In this document: positions 1 through 6,091 of the stretch, one piece after another | Layout of the letters: every line of letters begins with the position of its first letter | Numbering within the stretch: the stretch's first letter is position 1 | Source: an uncultured Collinsella sp. | GTDB lineage: Bacteria > Actinomycetota > Coriobacteriia > Coriobacteriales > Coriobacteriaceae | NCBI GenBank assembly: GCA_902494375.1 | Contig: CABUTL010000040.1 | Coordinates: 1-8,658, forward strand | Direction: 5' to 3' | DNA length: 8,658 bases | Program-made: the position numbers and the translations under genes | The notes under the pieces: generated by a model | The model's input: only the letters and a program-made list of their open reading frames with translations | Databases searched by the model: none | What the model was told of the DNA's origin: nothing

Positions 1-1
1 C

Positions 2-733
2 TCACTGTTCTTTGGCTCCAACCCCAACCTTGTCTGCGGCATCGTGCTCGAGTACAGCGTACCCGTGGCAGTCACTGCCTTTATGTGGATCAGCATGTTC
101 GGCGGCAACGGCCCGCTCGCGCTCACCATCATCCTGACGTCCTCGGTTATATCGCCCGTGACGATTCCGCTCACGCTCAAGCTCCTGCTAGGCGCCACCG
201 TCTCGATCGACGTGCCGAGTATGATGCAGAACATGGCCTTTATGATCGCCATCCCCGCCGTTCTCGGCATCGTGATCAACGAGCTCACGCACGGCTGGGG
301 ACACGAGAAACTCTCCCCCGCGCTCTCGCCCGCCTGCAAATTTATGATGATGGGCGTCATCGCGTCCAACTCCACCGCCATGAGCGAGTACGTGCTACAC
401 ATGAACGCGGTGCGCCTGGAAGTCGCCCTCTTTATTCTGGTGTTCGCCATCAGCGGTTTTGTCGTGGGCATTCTGGTCGCCCGCGCGCTGCATCTGCCAT
501 ATAGCGAAACGACCACCATGTGCTTTACCTGCGGCATGCGCAATATCTCTTCGGGCGCCGTCGTCGCCACGCAATACTTTCCGGGCGAAGTTGTGTTTCC
601 CGTCATGTGTGGAACGTTGTTTCAGCAGGTGCTCGCCTCGCTTATCGGGCACTTCTTTGAGCGTCTGACCGGCGAGGAGCGCGCCGCCCAGCGCAAGCGC
701 GTCGAGGCCGGCCGCGATGCAATGGCGCGCTAA
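2..733 (+). CDS. Bile acid:sodium symporter family transporter, 5'-truncated by the window edge
   Basis: This is an integral membrane transporter of the BASS/SBF type, which couples uptake or exchange of organic anions to sodium. The reading frame is open from base 2 (Ser-Leu-Phe-Phe-Gly-Ser-Asn-Pro...) through the GTG at 44 to the TAA at 731-733. The GTG is therefore internal and the true start lies to the left. About 243 residues are visible against roughly 300-330 for the family. Seen directly: a succession of hydrophobic segments, the Gly-Asn-Gly-Pro-Leu-Ala stretch, and a late conserved patch Cys-Gly-Met-Arg-Asn-Ile-Ser-Ser-Gly-Ala-Val-Val-Ala typical of the family's discontinuous-helix ion site. 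The tail is Arg/Lys/Glu-rich and cytoplasmic in appearance. It converges on the DUF4931 gene with 27 bases between stops. The substrate cannot be told; bile acid transport is only the family name, and pantoate, keto acids or other anions are equally possible. Confidence 0.85.
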   Translation, partial: SLFFGSNPNLVCGIVLEYSVPVAVTAFMWISMFGGNGPLALTIILTSSVISPVTIPLTLKLLLGATVSIDVPSMMQNMAFMIAIPAVLGIVINELTHGWGHEKLSPALSPACKFMMMGVIASNSTAMSEYVLHMNAVRLEVALFILVFAISGFVVGILVARALHLPYSETTTMCFTCGMRNISSGAVVATQYFPGEVVFPVMCGTLFQQVLASLIGHFFERLTGEERAAQRKRVEAGRDAMAR

Positions 734-750
734 ACCGTCCGCAGTGTGCG

Positions 751-776
751 GGCGCTCACTTTACGATGTGAGCGCC
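751..776. terminator. Hairpin between convergent genes, no U-run (possible bidirectional terminator)
   Basis: A perfect 9-bp inverted repeat, GGCGCTCAC (751-759) and GTGAGCGCC (768-776), has an 8-base loop. It lies where the plus-strand symporter gene and the minus-strand DUF4931 gene converge. The minus-strand stop codon (761-763) sits in the loop, so one arm is inside the last codons of that gene. No T-run follows on either strand, so it is not a textbook intrinsic terminator. A role in ending transcription or protecting 3' ends is inference from position. Confidence 0.4.
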
Positions 777-1561
777 TCCAGATGTGCGCGGAGTCGCTCC
801 GCATCGACATCGAGCGTGGTCTCAGCATTGACCTGAGCCAGCCGATACCCGACAAAGTAGGGCGAAACCACCCAACGCGGCAGCGCCTTGGCAATGGTCC
901 GACCGTCCATGTGGTAGAAGAACAAGTTGTACGACTCTGCGCGACCACCATGGTGCTCGTTCAGGATATAGCGCAGAGCTACCTGAATCGCATCGGCGAA
1001 GAGGTCCGTCTCGGCTTGGTCTCGCGCGCCATCGCTGGCGGCGATTCCCTGCGGGGCTGAAACATTGACCTCAAAGAACCCCATAATCGGTTCGGTTGAG
1101 ATGTTGACCGCAACCCTTCCCCTCTGCCAAACATCGATGCCTTCAAAGTTGACTGAGGTCAGCGCCGCATAGCCGTCCTCCTGTTCCAAGCCCACAATCT
1201 GCATGTGTGGATGGACGAGGCTGCCGCCCGAAAGCGAGCCTTTGTTCTTGTACATGAGCACACTGCAGTACTGTTGGGAATCGATCATCTGCTGCCAACA
1301 GCCCAGAGCAAACCGCATAACATGATGCAGCTCGTCCGGCTCATAGGTCACCAGATCGGCGTCGTGGTCGGACGACTCAATCAATACGGTCTGACGAGTG
1401 GCCCGCAAGGTCTTAAACTTATTCTCGAGCCAGATGCAGTCACCGTCGCGCCGGATGATATTGGCGAGTTCCTCGGTATCGCAAAAGGGGCACGCGGTGC
1501 CGGGACGACGATTGTCGTCGGGCTTACCGTTCGCCTGCTGAACGTCAAATACCAGCGCCAC
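761..1561 (-). CDS. DUF4931 family protein, GalT-like HIT-superfamily nucleotidyltransferase/hydrolase
   Basis: This 266-residue protein resembles galactose-1-phosphate uridylyltransferase. Seen directly: an N-terminal Cys-Pro-Phe-Cys pair (24-27), a likely zinc site as in GalT; a Gly-Gly-Ser-Leu-Val-His-Pro-His-Met-Gln block (112-121), where His119 would be the nucleotidylated histidine of the HIT/GalT superfamily; and a C-terminal Tyr-Asn-Leu-Phe-Phe-Tyr/Arg-Trp-Val-Val-Ser-Pro region. The N-terminus (Leu-Val-Phe-Asp...Gly-Lys-Pro) and length fit DUF4931 proteins. The substrate is unknown; nucleotidyl transfer or nucleoside-phosphate hydrolysis is inferred from the motifs only. The start is GTG at 1561, with GGAGG at 1570-1574 (8-base spacing) inside the end of cutC. 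Its start is 3 bases past the cutC TAA, so the two are very likely translationally coupled. It need not act on galactose, since no other galactose gene is nearby. Confidence 0.8.
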   Translation of the reverse strand: MALVFDVQQANGKPDDNRRPGTACPFCDTEELANIIRRDGDCIWLENKFKTLRATRQTVLIESSDHDADLVTYEPDELHHVMRFALGCWQQMIDSQQYCSVLMYKNKGSLSGGSLVHPHMQIVGLEQEDGYAALTSVNFEGIDVWQRGRVAVNISTEPIMGFFEVNVSAPQGIAASDGARDQAETDLFADAIQVALRYILNEHHGGRAESYNLFFYHMDGRTIAKALPRWVVSPYFVGYRLAQVNAETTLDVDAERLRAHLEALTS

Positions 1562-1564
1562 GGG

Positions 1565-2242
1565 TTATACCTCCAGCGGCACGATCTTGGTGCCATGGAG
1601 CTCGGAGACGCCTAGCGCCGCCGCGACCGCGTCGCGATTTGCCGTAGTGATGCCGCCGCCGGGAAGGATGGTCAAACGATCGCCCGCATACTCGATTAAA
1701 CGAGTCAGGTAATCGAAATTATCCTCGATCGACGTACCGGCAGCGCCGCCATGCGTGAGGATGCGCGTAACGCCGCAGTCGGCAAGTGTATCAATCGCGT
1801 CGAGCTGAGCCTCGGGCGAGAGCTGATCAAACGCCATGTGGAAGGTGATGTCGATGGGCTCACGCTTGCATTCCTCGGTCGCGCAGCCCGCGGCCATCAC
1901 GAGGGCGCCCAACGTAAGCTCGTCGAGCGCCCATCCGCCAGCGCAGGGCTTGCAGCTGCCAAAGACCAAGCCGTCAACGCCGGCGCTTACGGCAAGGCCC
2001 AGGTCCATCTCCATCATGCGCAGCTCGTCTTGGTTGTAATGAAAGTCACCGCCGCGCGGGCGAATCATGCACATCACTCGCGCGTCATGCTCGTGAGCAT
2101 AGCTGACTGTAGCGCTGATAACACCGGCCGAGGGTGTAGTGCCACCGACGGCAAGGTTGTCGCACAGTTCAATACGCCTTGCACCGGCATCGATAGCTGC
2201 CGGCACCCGCTCAAAGTTCTCGGCACAAAACTCGTACAGCAT
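1565..2242 (-). CDS. cutC: CutC family protein (copper homeostasis protein CutC)
   Basis: A 225-residue CutC, a TIM-barrel family linked historically to copper tolerance but of unsettled biochemical function. It is unrelated to the choline lyase also called CutC. Family blocks seen in order: Arg-Ile-Glu-Leu-Cys-Asp-Asn-Leu-Ala-Val-Gly-Gly-Thr-Thr-Pro-Ser (23-38), Met-Ile-Arg-Pro-Arg-Gly-Gly-Asp-Phe-His-Tyr (59-69), Gly-Val-Asp-Gly-Leu-Val-Phe-Gly (88-95), Thr-Phe-His-Met-Ala-Phe-Asp (133-139), Arg-Ile-Leu-Thr-His-Gly-Gly (160-166) and Leu-Pro-Gly-Gly-Gly-Ile (193-198). It is slightly shorter than the usual 240-250 residues, mostly at the C-terminal end. I chose the ATG at 2242 because GGGGG lies at 2250-2254 with 7-base spacing and the protein then begins Met-Leu-Tyr-Glu-Phe-Cys-Ala-Glu as in the family. 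The upstream in-frame start at 2299 adds 19 unlikely residues. It is first gene of a pair with the DUF4931 gene. Confidence 0.9.
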   Translation of the reverse strand: MLYEFCAENFERVPAAIDAGARRIELCDNLAVGGTTPSAGVISATVSYAHEHDARVMCMIRPRGGDFHYNQDELRMMEMDLGLAVSAGVDGLVFGSCKPCAGGWALDELTLGALVMAAGCATEECKREPIDITFHMAFDQLSPEAQLDAIDTLADCGVTRILTHGGAAGTSIEDNFDYLTRLIEYAGDRLTILPGGGITTANRDAVAAALGVSELHGTKIVPLEV

Positions 2243-2249
2243 AGATAGA

Positions 2250-2254
2250 CCCCC
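2250..2254 (-). promoter_or_regulatory. Ribosome binding site fixing the cutC start
   Basis: On the minus strand GGGGG precedes ATG 2240-2242 by 7 bases. The longer in-frame start at 2299 would overlap the edge of the inverted repeat and lacks a family-like N-terminus, so this site decides the start. Confidence 0.6.
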
Positions 2255-2300
2255 AAAGACAGCAGATGTTTTCCGACGGGCATTGTCACACATCCCCATG

Positions 2301-2369
2301 AAGTTGCGGTGGAATAGGGACTGTTTTGGCGTCTAGCGCCCCCATTTAGTCCCTATTTCACCGCAACTT
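2301..2369. repeat. Long inverted repeat (22-bp arms, 25-base loop)
   Basis: The left arm (2301-2322) begins AAGTTGCGGTGGAATAGGG; the right arm (2348-2369) ends in its reverse complement. The arms match at 21 of 22 positions, and the exception is a G/T pair that could wobble in plus-strand RNA. The 25-base loop holds a smaller dyad GGCG...CGCC (2328-2340). It lies between cutC's ribosome binding site and the livF terminator, touching the latter at base 2370, and codes for nothing. It could be a dispersed palindromic element or a structured leader of cutC mRNA; the sequence alone does not decide. Confidence 0.7.
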
Positions 2370-2370
2370 A

Positions 2371-2407
2371 AAAGGGGGCGCTGACCGGGTTGGTCAGCGC
2401 CCCCTTT
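2371..2407 (-). terminator. Intrinsic terminator of the liv operon
   Basis: Perfect 16-bp stem AAAGGGGGCGCTGACC (2371-2386) and GGTCAGCGCCCCCTTT (2392-2407) with the 5-base loop GGGTT. Read on the minus strand it starts 11 bases after the livF stop codon and ends in CCCCCTTTT, a short U-run. It closes the livH-livM-livG-livF transcript and isolates cutC from it. Confidence 0.9.
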
Positions 2408-2417
2408 GTTGAATGGA

Positions 2418-3131
2418 TTAACCGCCCAGATAGGCCTTGCGGACGTTATCGTCGTGCAGCAGCTCTTGACCGGTGCCGGTCATGGTGATCTTGCCAGTCT
2501 CGAGCACGTAACCGCGCGTGGCGATGGAAAGCGCCATCTGCGCGTTTTGCTCGACCAGAAGCACCGTGGTACCGGCCTTGTGCAGGTCCTCGACAATCTG
2601 GAAGATCTGTTCGATCAGAATCGGCGCCAGACCCATGGAAGGTTCGTCGAGCATAAGCAGTTTGGGGTTACTCATAAGGGCGCGCCCCATAACGAGCATC
2701 TGCTGCTCGCCGCCCGAAAGGGTGCCGGCGACCTGGCGACGACGTTCCTTCAGGCGCGGGAACTGCTCGTAGACGCGCTCCAGGCCCGGAGCCACCGTGG
2801 ACTTGGGCTGCGTATAGGCACCCATCTCCAGGTTCTCCTCGACCGTCATCTGCAAAAAGGCGCGACGACCCTCGGGAACCTGAGCCAGGCCCTTACCAAC
2901 CAGCTTATCAGCGGGCGTATGAGTAATGTCCTCGCCCATAAACTTGATGGAACCGGTCTTGGAACGCAGCAGGCCCGAGACGGTCTTGAGCGTTGTGGAC
3001 TTGCCGGCACCGTTGGCACCAATCAAGGCCACGATCTCGCCCTCGTTAACGTTAAAGGAGATGTCCTTAATGGCGTGGATGGCGCCGTACCAGACGTTGA
3101 TGTTGTAGACGGAAAGCATCGGCTCTGCCAT
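2418..3131 (-). CDS. livF: LivF, branched-chain amino acid ABC transporter ATP-binding protein
   Basis: One of the two cytoplasmic ATPases that drive the hydrophobic amino acid (LIV) ABC importer. The protein is 237 residues, the normal LivF length. Seen: Walker A Gly-Ala-Asn-Gly-Ala-Gly-Lys-Ser (38-45), Q-loop Ala-Gln-Val-Pro-Glu-Gly-Arg (83-89), signature Leu-Ser-Gly-Gly-Glu-Gln-Gln (138-144), Walker B Leu-Leu-Met-Leu-Asp-Glu-Pro (158-164), and the C-terminal Tyr-Leu-Gly-Gly. Gln195 (Val-Glu-Gln-Asn) stands where other ABC ATPases have the switch histidine, as is usual in LivF. The ATG abuts the livG stop (TAAATG), with a GGGGGAG ribosome binding site inside the end of livG, so translation is coupled. 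It is last gene of the operon and is followed by a strong terminator. Confidence 0.96.
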   Translation of the reverse strand: MAEPMLSVYNINVWYGAIHAIKDISFNVNEGEIVALIGANGAGKSTTLKTVSGLLRSKTGSIKFMGEDITHTPADKLVGKGLAQVPEGRRAFLQMTVEENLEMGAYTQPKSTVAPGLERVYEQFPRLKERRRQVAGTLSGGEQQMLVMGRALMSNPKLLMLDEPSMGLAPILIEQIFQIVEDLHKAGTTVLLVEQNAQMALSIATRGYVLETGKITMTGTGQELLHDDNVRKAYLGG

Positions 3132-3992
3132 TTAGTTCTCCCCCTTATCCTGCTTGCCCAGATATGCCTCAATAACAGCGTCGTTGTTCTGGATTTCCTC
3201 TGCCGTGCCCTTGGCGATGACCTTACCAAAGTTGAGCACGCAGATGCCCTCGCAGATGTTCATAACGAGCGACATATCATGCTCGATAAGCATGATGGCA
3301 ATGCCAAAGGTGTCGCGAATCTTGACGATGTTCTCCATGAGCTCCGCGGTCTCGGACGGGTTCATGCCGGCAGCAGGCTCGTCGAGCAGCAGTAGCTTGG
3401 GGTTGGTGGCAAGCGCGCGGACGATCTCCAGACGACGCTGAGCGCCGTAAGGCAGCGATCCGGCCTGCTCGTTTGCCAGATGCTCCATATCAAAGATGGA
3501 CAGCAGCTCCATGGCGCGCTCGTGAGCAGCCTTCTCGTGCTTCCAATACGTCGGCAGGCGCAGCACGCCCTCAAAGTCGGAGTAACGCTCCTGGTTATGC
3601 AGGCCGACCTTGACGTTATCCTCCACCGTCATGGTGTTGAATAGGCGAATGTTCTGGAAGGTACGGGCAATACCCATGCGGTTGACCTGGTAGACCGACT
3701 TGCCCGAGGTGTCCTCGCCGTCGAGCAGGATGGTGCCATGCGTGGGCTGGTACACCTTGGTGAGCAGGTTGAAGACCGTGGTCTTGCCGGCGCCGTTGGG
3801 ACCGATCAGACCGGCGATCTCGGTCTTGCCGATAGTCAGGCTAAAGTCGTCGACTGCCTTAAGGCCACCGAACTCAATGCCCAGGTGGATGCACTCGAGT
3901 GCAGGGCGCTCGCCCAGGTCACGATCGGGAACGATGGCGCCAGAAGGATACGGGACCATCTTGCCCTTCTTGAACTCAAATTTACTGGGCAT
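3132..3992 (-). CDS. livG: LivG, branched-chain amino acid ABC transporter ATP-binding protein
   Basis: Second ATPase of the LIV importer, partnering LivF under the LivH/LivM channel. From the ATG at 3992 it is 286 residues. Seen: Walker A Gly-Pro-Asn-Gly-Ala-Gly-Lys-Thr-Thr (64-72), Q-loop Thr-Phe-Gln-Asn (111-114), the LivG-type signature Leu-Pro-Tyr-Gly-Ala-Gln-Arg-Arg (180-187), Walker B Leu-Leu-Leu-Leu-Asp-Glu-Pro (200-206), and switch His238. There are about 30 extra residues before the ABC domain (Lys-rich, then Pro/Gly-containing), longer than classical LivG of about 255. The ATG at 3992 is preferred over the one at 4019 because AAGGAGGT sits 8 bases before it; the longer form adds an arginine-rich stretch read from the livM end. 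It overlaps livM by 11 bases. Confidence 0.95.
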   Translation of the reverse strand: MPSKFEFKKGKMVPYPSGAIVPDRDLGERPALECIHLGIEFGGLKAVDDFSLTIGKTEIAGLIGPNGAGKTTVFNLLTKVYQPTHGTILLDGEDTSGKSVYQVNRMGIARTFQNIRLFNTMTVEDNVKVGLHNQERYSDFEGVLRLPTYWKHEKAAHERAMELLSIFDMEHLANEQAGSLPYGAQRRLEIVRALATNPKLLLLDEPAAGMNPSETAELMENIVKIRDTFGIAIMLIEHDMSLVMNICEGICVLNFGKVIAKGTAEEIQNNDAVIEAYLGKQDKGEN

Positions 3993-5061
3993 CGGCTGCC
4001 ACCTCCTTCTTGGAAGCAAAGCGGTCCTTGACGCGACCGAAGAACGCCTTGAGCTGCGGGTTGTTGGTAAAAATCATGACCAGGATCAGCACGATGGCGT
4101 AGATGAGCATGCGGTAGTCCGAGAACTGACGAAGCAGCTCGGGAAGCACCGTGAGCAGCGCCGCCGCGATGACGGAGCCGCGCATATTGCCCAGACCGCC
4201 CAGGACCACGAACACCAGGATGAGAATGGACGTGTTGAAGTCGAACTTGGTGGCGGAGAGCTGCGAGAAGTTACCGCCGAAGAGGGCTCCGGCAGCACCG
4301 GCGAGGGCAGCGGAAACCACGAAGGCGATCATGCGGTACTCGGTGACGGAGATGCCTACGGACTCGGCTGCAATCTTGTTATCGCGCACGGCCATAATGG
4401 CACGGCCGGTACGGCTGCGCACCAGGTTGAGCACGATCACGAGTGCGACCATGACCAGGATGGCACCGGCGAGGAAAGTCGAGTACGTCGACACACCCGA
4501 TGCGCCCTGGGCGCCCTTGATGATGGCGGTGCCGTCCTCGAGCAGGTGCAGGTCGTCGATCGTAGAGTTGCCCGTGATGTTAAAGATCACGTGCAGGCCG
4601 CGGGAGTCGACGCCCACAATGAGGCAGGTGACGATCTCTTTGATGATCTCGCCAAAAGCCAGGGTCACGATGGCCAGATAGTCGCCGCTCAGGCGCAGGA
4701 CCGGGATACCAATCAAGAAGCCCAGGATGGCGGCAGCGATGGCGCCGACCACGATGCTGATGACAAGACGTATTGGATCGGAGGGAACGGCGCTCTCGAG
4801 GGCGACCGCGGTAACGATGCCCGTATAGGCGCCGACGCTCATAAAGCCCGCGTGGCCCAGCGACAAGTCGCCCGCGATGCCGACGACGAGGTTAAGGGAG
4901 ATGGCCATGACGATATAGGCCGTGATGGGAACCAGCTGACCGGCGATCATGCGCGGAATCATGTGGTTAGACTGCATAAAGAACACGATGGCGAACGCCA
5001 CTAGGCACATGGCGTACGTAACAAAGTCGTGACGCGTCTGCTTGTCTTTAAGAAACTTCAT
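3982..5061 (-). CDS. livM: LivM, branched-chain amino acid ABC transporter permease
   Basis: Membrane channel subunit of the LIV importer, 359 residues from the ATG at 5061. Family blocks: Leu-Asn-Leu-Val-Val-Gly-Ile-Ala-Gly-Asp-Leu-Ser-Leu-Gly-His-Ala-Gly-Phe (56-73), Arg-Leu-Ser-Gly-Asp-Tyr-Leu-Ala-Ile-Val-Thr-Leu-Ala-Phe-Gly-Glu (123-138), an EAA-like coupling loop around 219-243 (Gly-Arg-Ala-Ile-Met-Ala-Val-Arg-Asp-Asn-Lys), and Gly-Gly-Leu-Gly-Asn-Met-Arg-Gly-Ser (288-296). Many hydrophobic helices are visible. The segment 147-190, an external loop in the family, does not show the Thr-Gly-Gly-x-x-Gly motif seen in E. coli LivM. ATG 5061 has AGGTG at good spacing; a GTG at 5070 directly after the livH stop is the alternative and would add three residues. 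The C-terminal tail is charged and cytoplasmic. Confidence 0.95.
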   Translation of the reverse strand: MKFLKDKQTRHDFVTYAMCLVAFAIVFFMQSNHMIPRMIAGQLVPITAYIVMAISLNLVVGIAGDLSLGHAGFMSVGAYTGIVTAVALESAVPSDPIRLVISIVVGAIAAAILGFLIGIPVLRLSGDYLAIVTLAFGEIIKEIVTCLIVGVDSRGLHVIFNITGNSTIDDLHLLEDGTAIIKGAQGASGVSTYSTFLAGAILVMVALVIVLNLVRSRTGRAIMAVRDNKIAAESVGISVTEYRMIAFVVSAALAGAAGALFGGNFSQLSATKFDFNTSILILVFVVLGGLGNMRGSVIAAALLTVLPELLRQFSDYRMLIYAIVLILVMIFTNNPQLKAFFGRVKDRFASKKEVAADAQ

Positions 5062-5070
5062 AACGCTCAC

Positions 5071-5952
5071 CTACACCTTCTCGGGGACGTACTTGCCCAA
5101 GAGGCCGGCAGGCTTGACGAGCAGGACGATGATCAGAACACCAAAGACGATGGAGTTGGCAAGGCTCGTGGAAATGTAAGCCTGTGCCATCGCCTCGATG
5201 ATGCCGATGAGAATGCCACCGACAAAGGCACCGGGGATGGAGCCGATGCCGCCGAAGACGGCGGCGTCGAAGGCCTTGATGCCAGGCATGGCACCCGTCG
5301 TGGGCTGCAGCACCGGCGAGTAGGAGCACAGGAGCACGCCGGCGATGGCGGCAAGCGCCGAGCCGATGGCAAACGTCATCGAGATGGTGCGGTTGACGTT
5401 GATGCCCATGAGCTGAGCGGCGGCCTTGTCCTCGGACACGGCGCGCATGGCCTTGCCCATCTTGGTCTTACCTGTAAAGAACATCAGGCCGGCCATGATA
5501 ACCAGGCAGGCGACGATGGTGACGAGCGAGACGGCGCTTACGTTGAACTTGGCCAAGAACTCCGGCACCTGGAAGGTGACGAGCGAAGTGAAGTTCTTGG
5601 GCGTGGCGCCCCACAGAAGCTGCGCGGCGTTCTGCAGGAAGTAAGACACGCCGATAGCCGTGATCAGAACGGCCAGCGGGCCTGCTTGGCGCAGCGGCTT
5701 ATAGGCCAGACCCTCGATGAGAACGCCGAGAACCGTGCAGACCACACAAGAAAGAATTACAGATACCCAGCCCGGGAGGCCGAGATACGACGTGGCGCAG
5801 AACGAGACATAGGCACCGACCATGATGACGTCGCCGTGAGCGAAGTTCAGCATCTTGGCGATACCGTAGACCATGGTGTAGCCCAACGCGATGATGGCGT
5901 AGACACTGCCCATGGACAGGCCGTTGACCAGGTATTGGATAAAGACCGTCAT
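5071..5952 (-). CDS. livH: LivH, branched-chain amino acid ABC transporter permease
   Basis: Second membrane channel subunit, 293 residues. Recognised by the N-terminal block Gln-Tyr-Leu-Val-Asn-Gly-Leu-Ser-Met-Gly-Ser-Val-Tyr-Ala (6-19), Leu-Asn-Phe-Ala-His-Gly-Asp-Val-Ile-Met-Val-Gly-Ala-Tyr (35-48), the coupling loop Gly-Lys-Ala-Met-Arg-Ala-Val-Ser-Glu-Asp (166-175) and Gly-Gly-Ile-Gly-Ser-Ile-Pro-Gly-Ala (234-242). It ends Lys-Pro-Ala-Gly-Leu-Leu-Gly-Lys as is typical. The ATG at 5952 is preferred: AAAGGGGG (5962-5969) lies 9 bases upstream, whereas the ATG at 5961 would touch it and the start at 6045 would add about 31 atypical residues. It heads the compact livHMGF block and follows the binding protein gene after a 139-base gap. 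Confidence 0.95.
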   Translation of the reverse strand: MTVFIQYLVNGLSMGSVYAIIALGYTMVYGIAKMLNFAHGDVIMVGAYVSFCATSYLGLPGWVSVILSCVVCTVLGVLIEGLAYKPLRQAGPLAVLITAIGVSYFLQNAAQLLWGATPKNFTSLVTFQVPEFLAKFNVSAVSLVTIVACLVIMAGLMFFTGKTKMGKAMRAVSEDKAAAQLMGINVNRTISMTFAIGSALAAIAGVLLCSYSPVLQPTTGAMPGIKAFDAAVFGGIGSIPGAFVGGILIGIIEAMAQAYISTSLANSIVFGVLIIVLLVKPAGLLGKYVPEKV

Positions 5953-5961
5953 GTTCCACAT

Positions 5962-5969
5962 CCCCCTTT
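5962..5969 (-). promoter_or_regulatory. Ribosome binding site fixing the livH start
   Basis: AAAGGGGG on the minus strand. It is 9 bases from ATG 5950-5952 but directly abuts ATG 5959-5961, so the shorter product starting Met-Thr-Val-Phe-Ile-Gln is the likelier one. Confidence 0.6.
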
Positions 5970-5998
5970 CGAATAGGTTTCCAGTTGATGTATGAAAC

Positions 5999-6018
5999 AG
6001 GGACGTTACACTGTCCCT
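5999..6018 (-). other. Short hairpin in the binding protein-livH gap
   Basis: Inverted repeat AGGGAC (5999-6004) and GTCCCT (6013-6018) with an 8-base loop; minus-strand continuation is GTTTCATA. The stem is only 6 bp, so a terminator role is doubtful. The AGGGAC/GTCCCT core also occurs in both arms of the 2301-2369 repeat. Confidence 0.35.
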
Positions 6019-6028
6019 AGATACCAAG

Positions 6029-6060
6029 CAAGCAGGGAAGGCCAAAACCTCCCCTGCTTG
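6029..6060 (-). terminator. Hairpin after the first binding protein gene (attenuator or 3'-end stabiliser)
   Basis: 13-bp stem CAAGCAGGGAAGG (6029-6041) and CCTCCCCTGCTTG (6048-6060), 6-base loop. The single mispair is G-U if transcribed on the minus strand but A-C on the plus strand, which fits folding in minus-strand RNA. It starts about 31 bases after the binding protein stop. No U-run follows, so full termination is unlikely. Retaining more binding protein mRNA than permease mRNA, as is common in ABC operons, is the inferred role. Confidence 0.55.
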
Positions 6061-6091
6061 GGCTCAAAACCGCTCTATGTAAGGCGGCTTA

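Noticed and set aside
2243..2299. 19-residue N-terminal extension of CutC
   Set aside because: The extra residues are unlike the family and a good ribosome binding site precedes the internal ATG at 2242.
2301..2407. CRISPR-like or attachment-site repeat
   Set aside because: There is one inverted pair and a terminator, with no spaced direct repeats, integrase gene or tRNA nearby.
2406..3395. 329-codon open frame on the plus strand
   Set aside because: It lies opposite livF and the end of livG, has no ribosome binding site and its composition is that of an antisense shadow.
3700..5004. 434-codon open frame on the plus strand
   Set aside because: It is antisense to livM and livG. The translation is His/Asp/Gly-rich with no domain, as expected from the complement of GC-rich codons.
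5029..5976. 315-codon open frame on the plus strand
   Set aside because: It is antisense to livH; low-complexity Asp/Gly/His/Arg content and no family resemblance.
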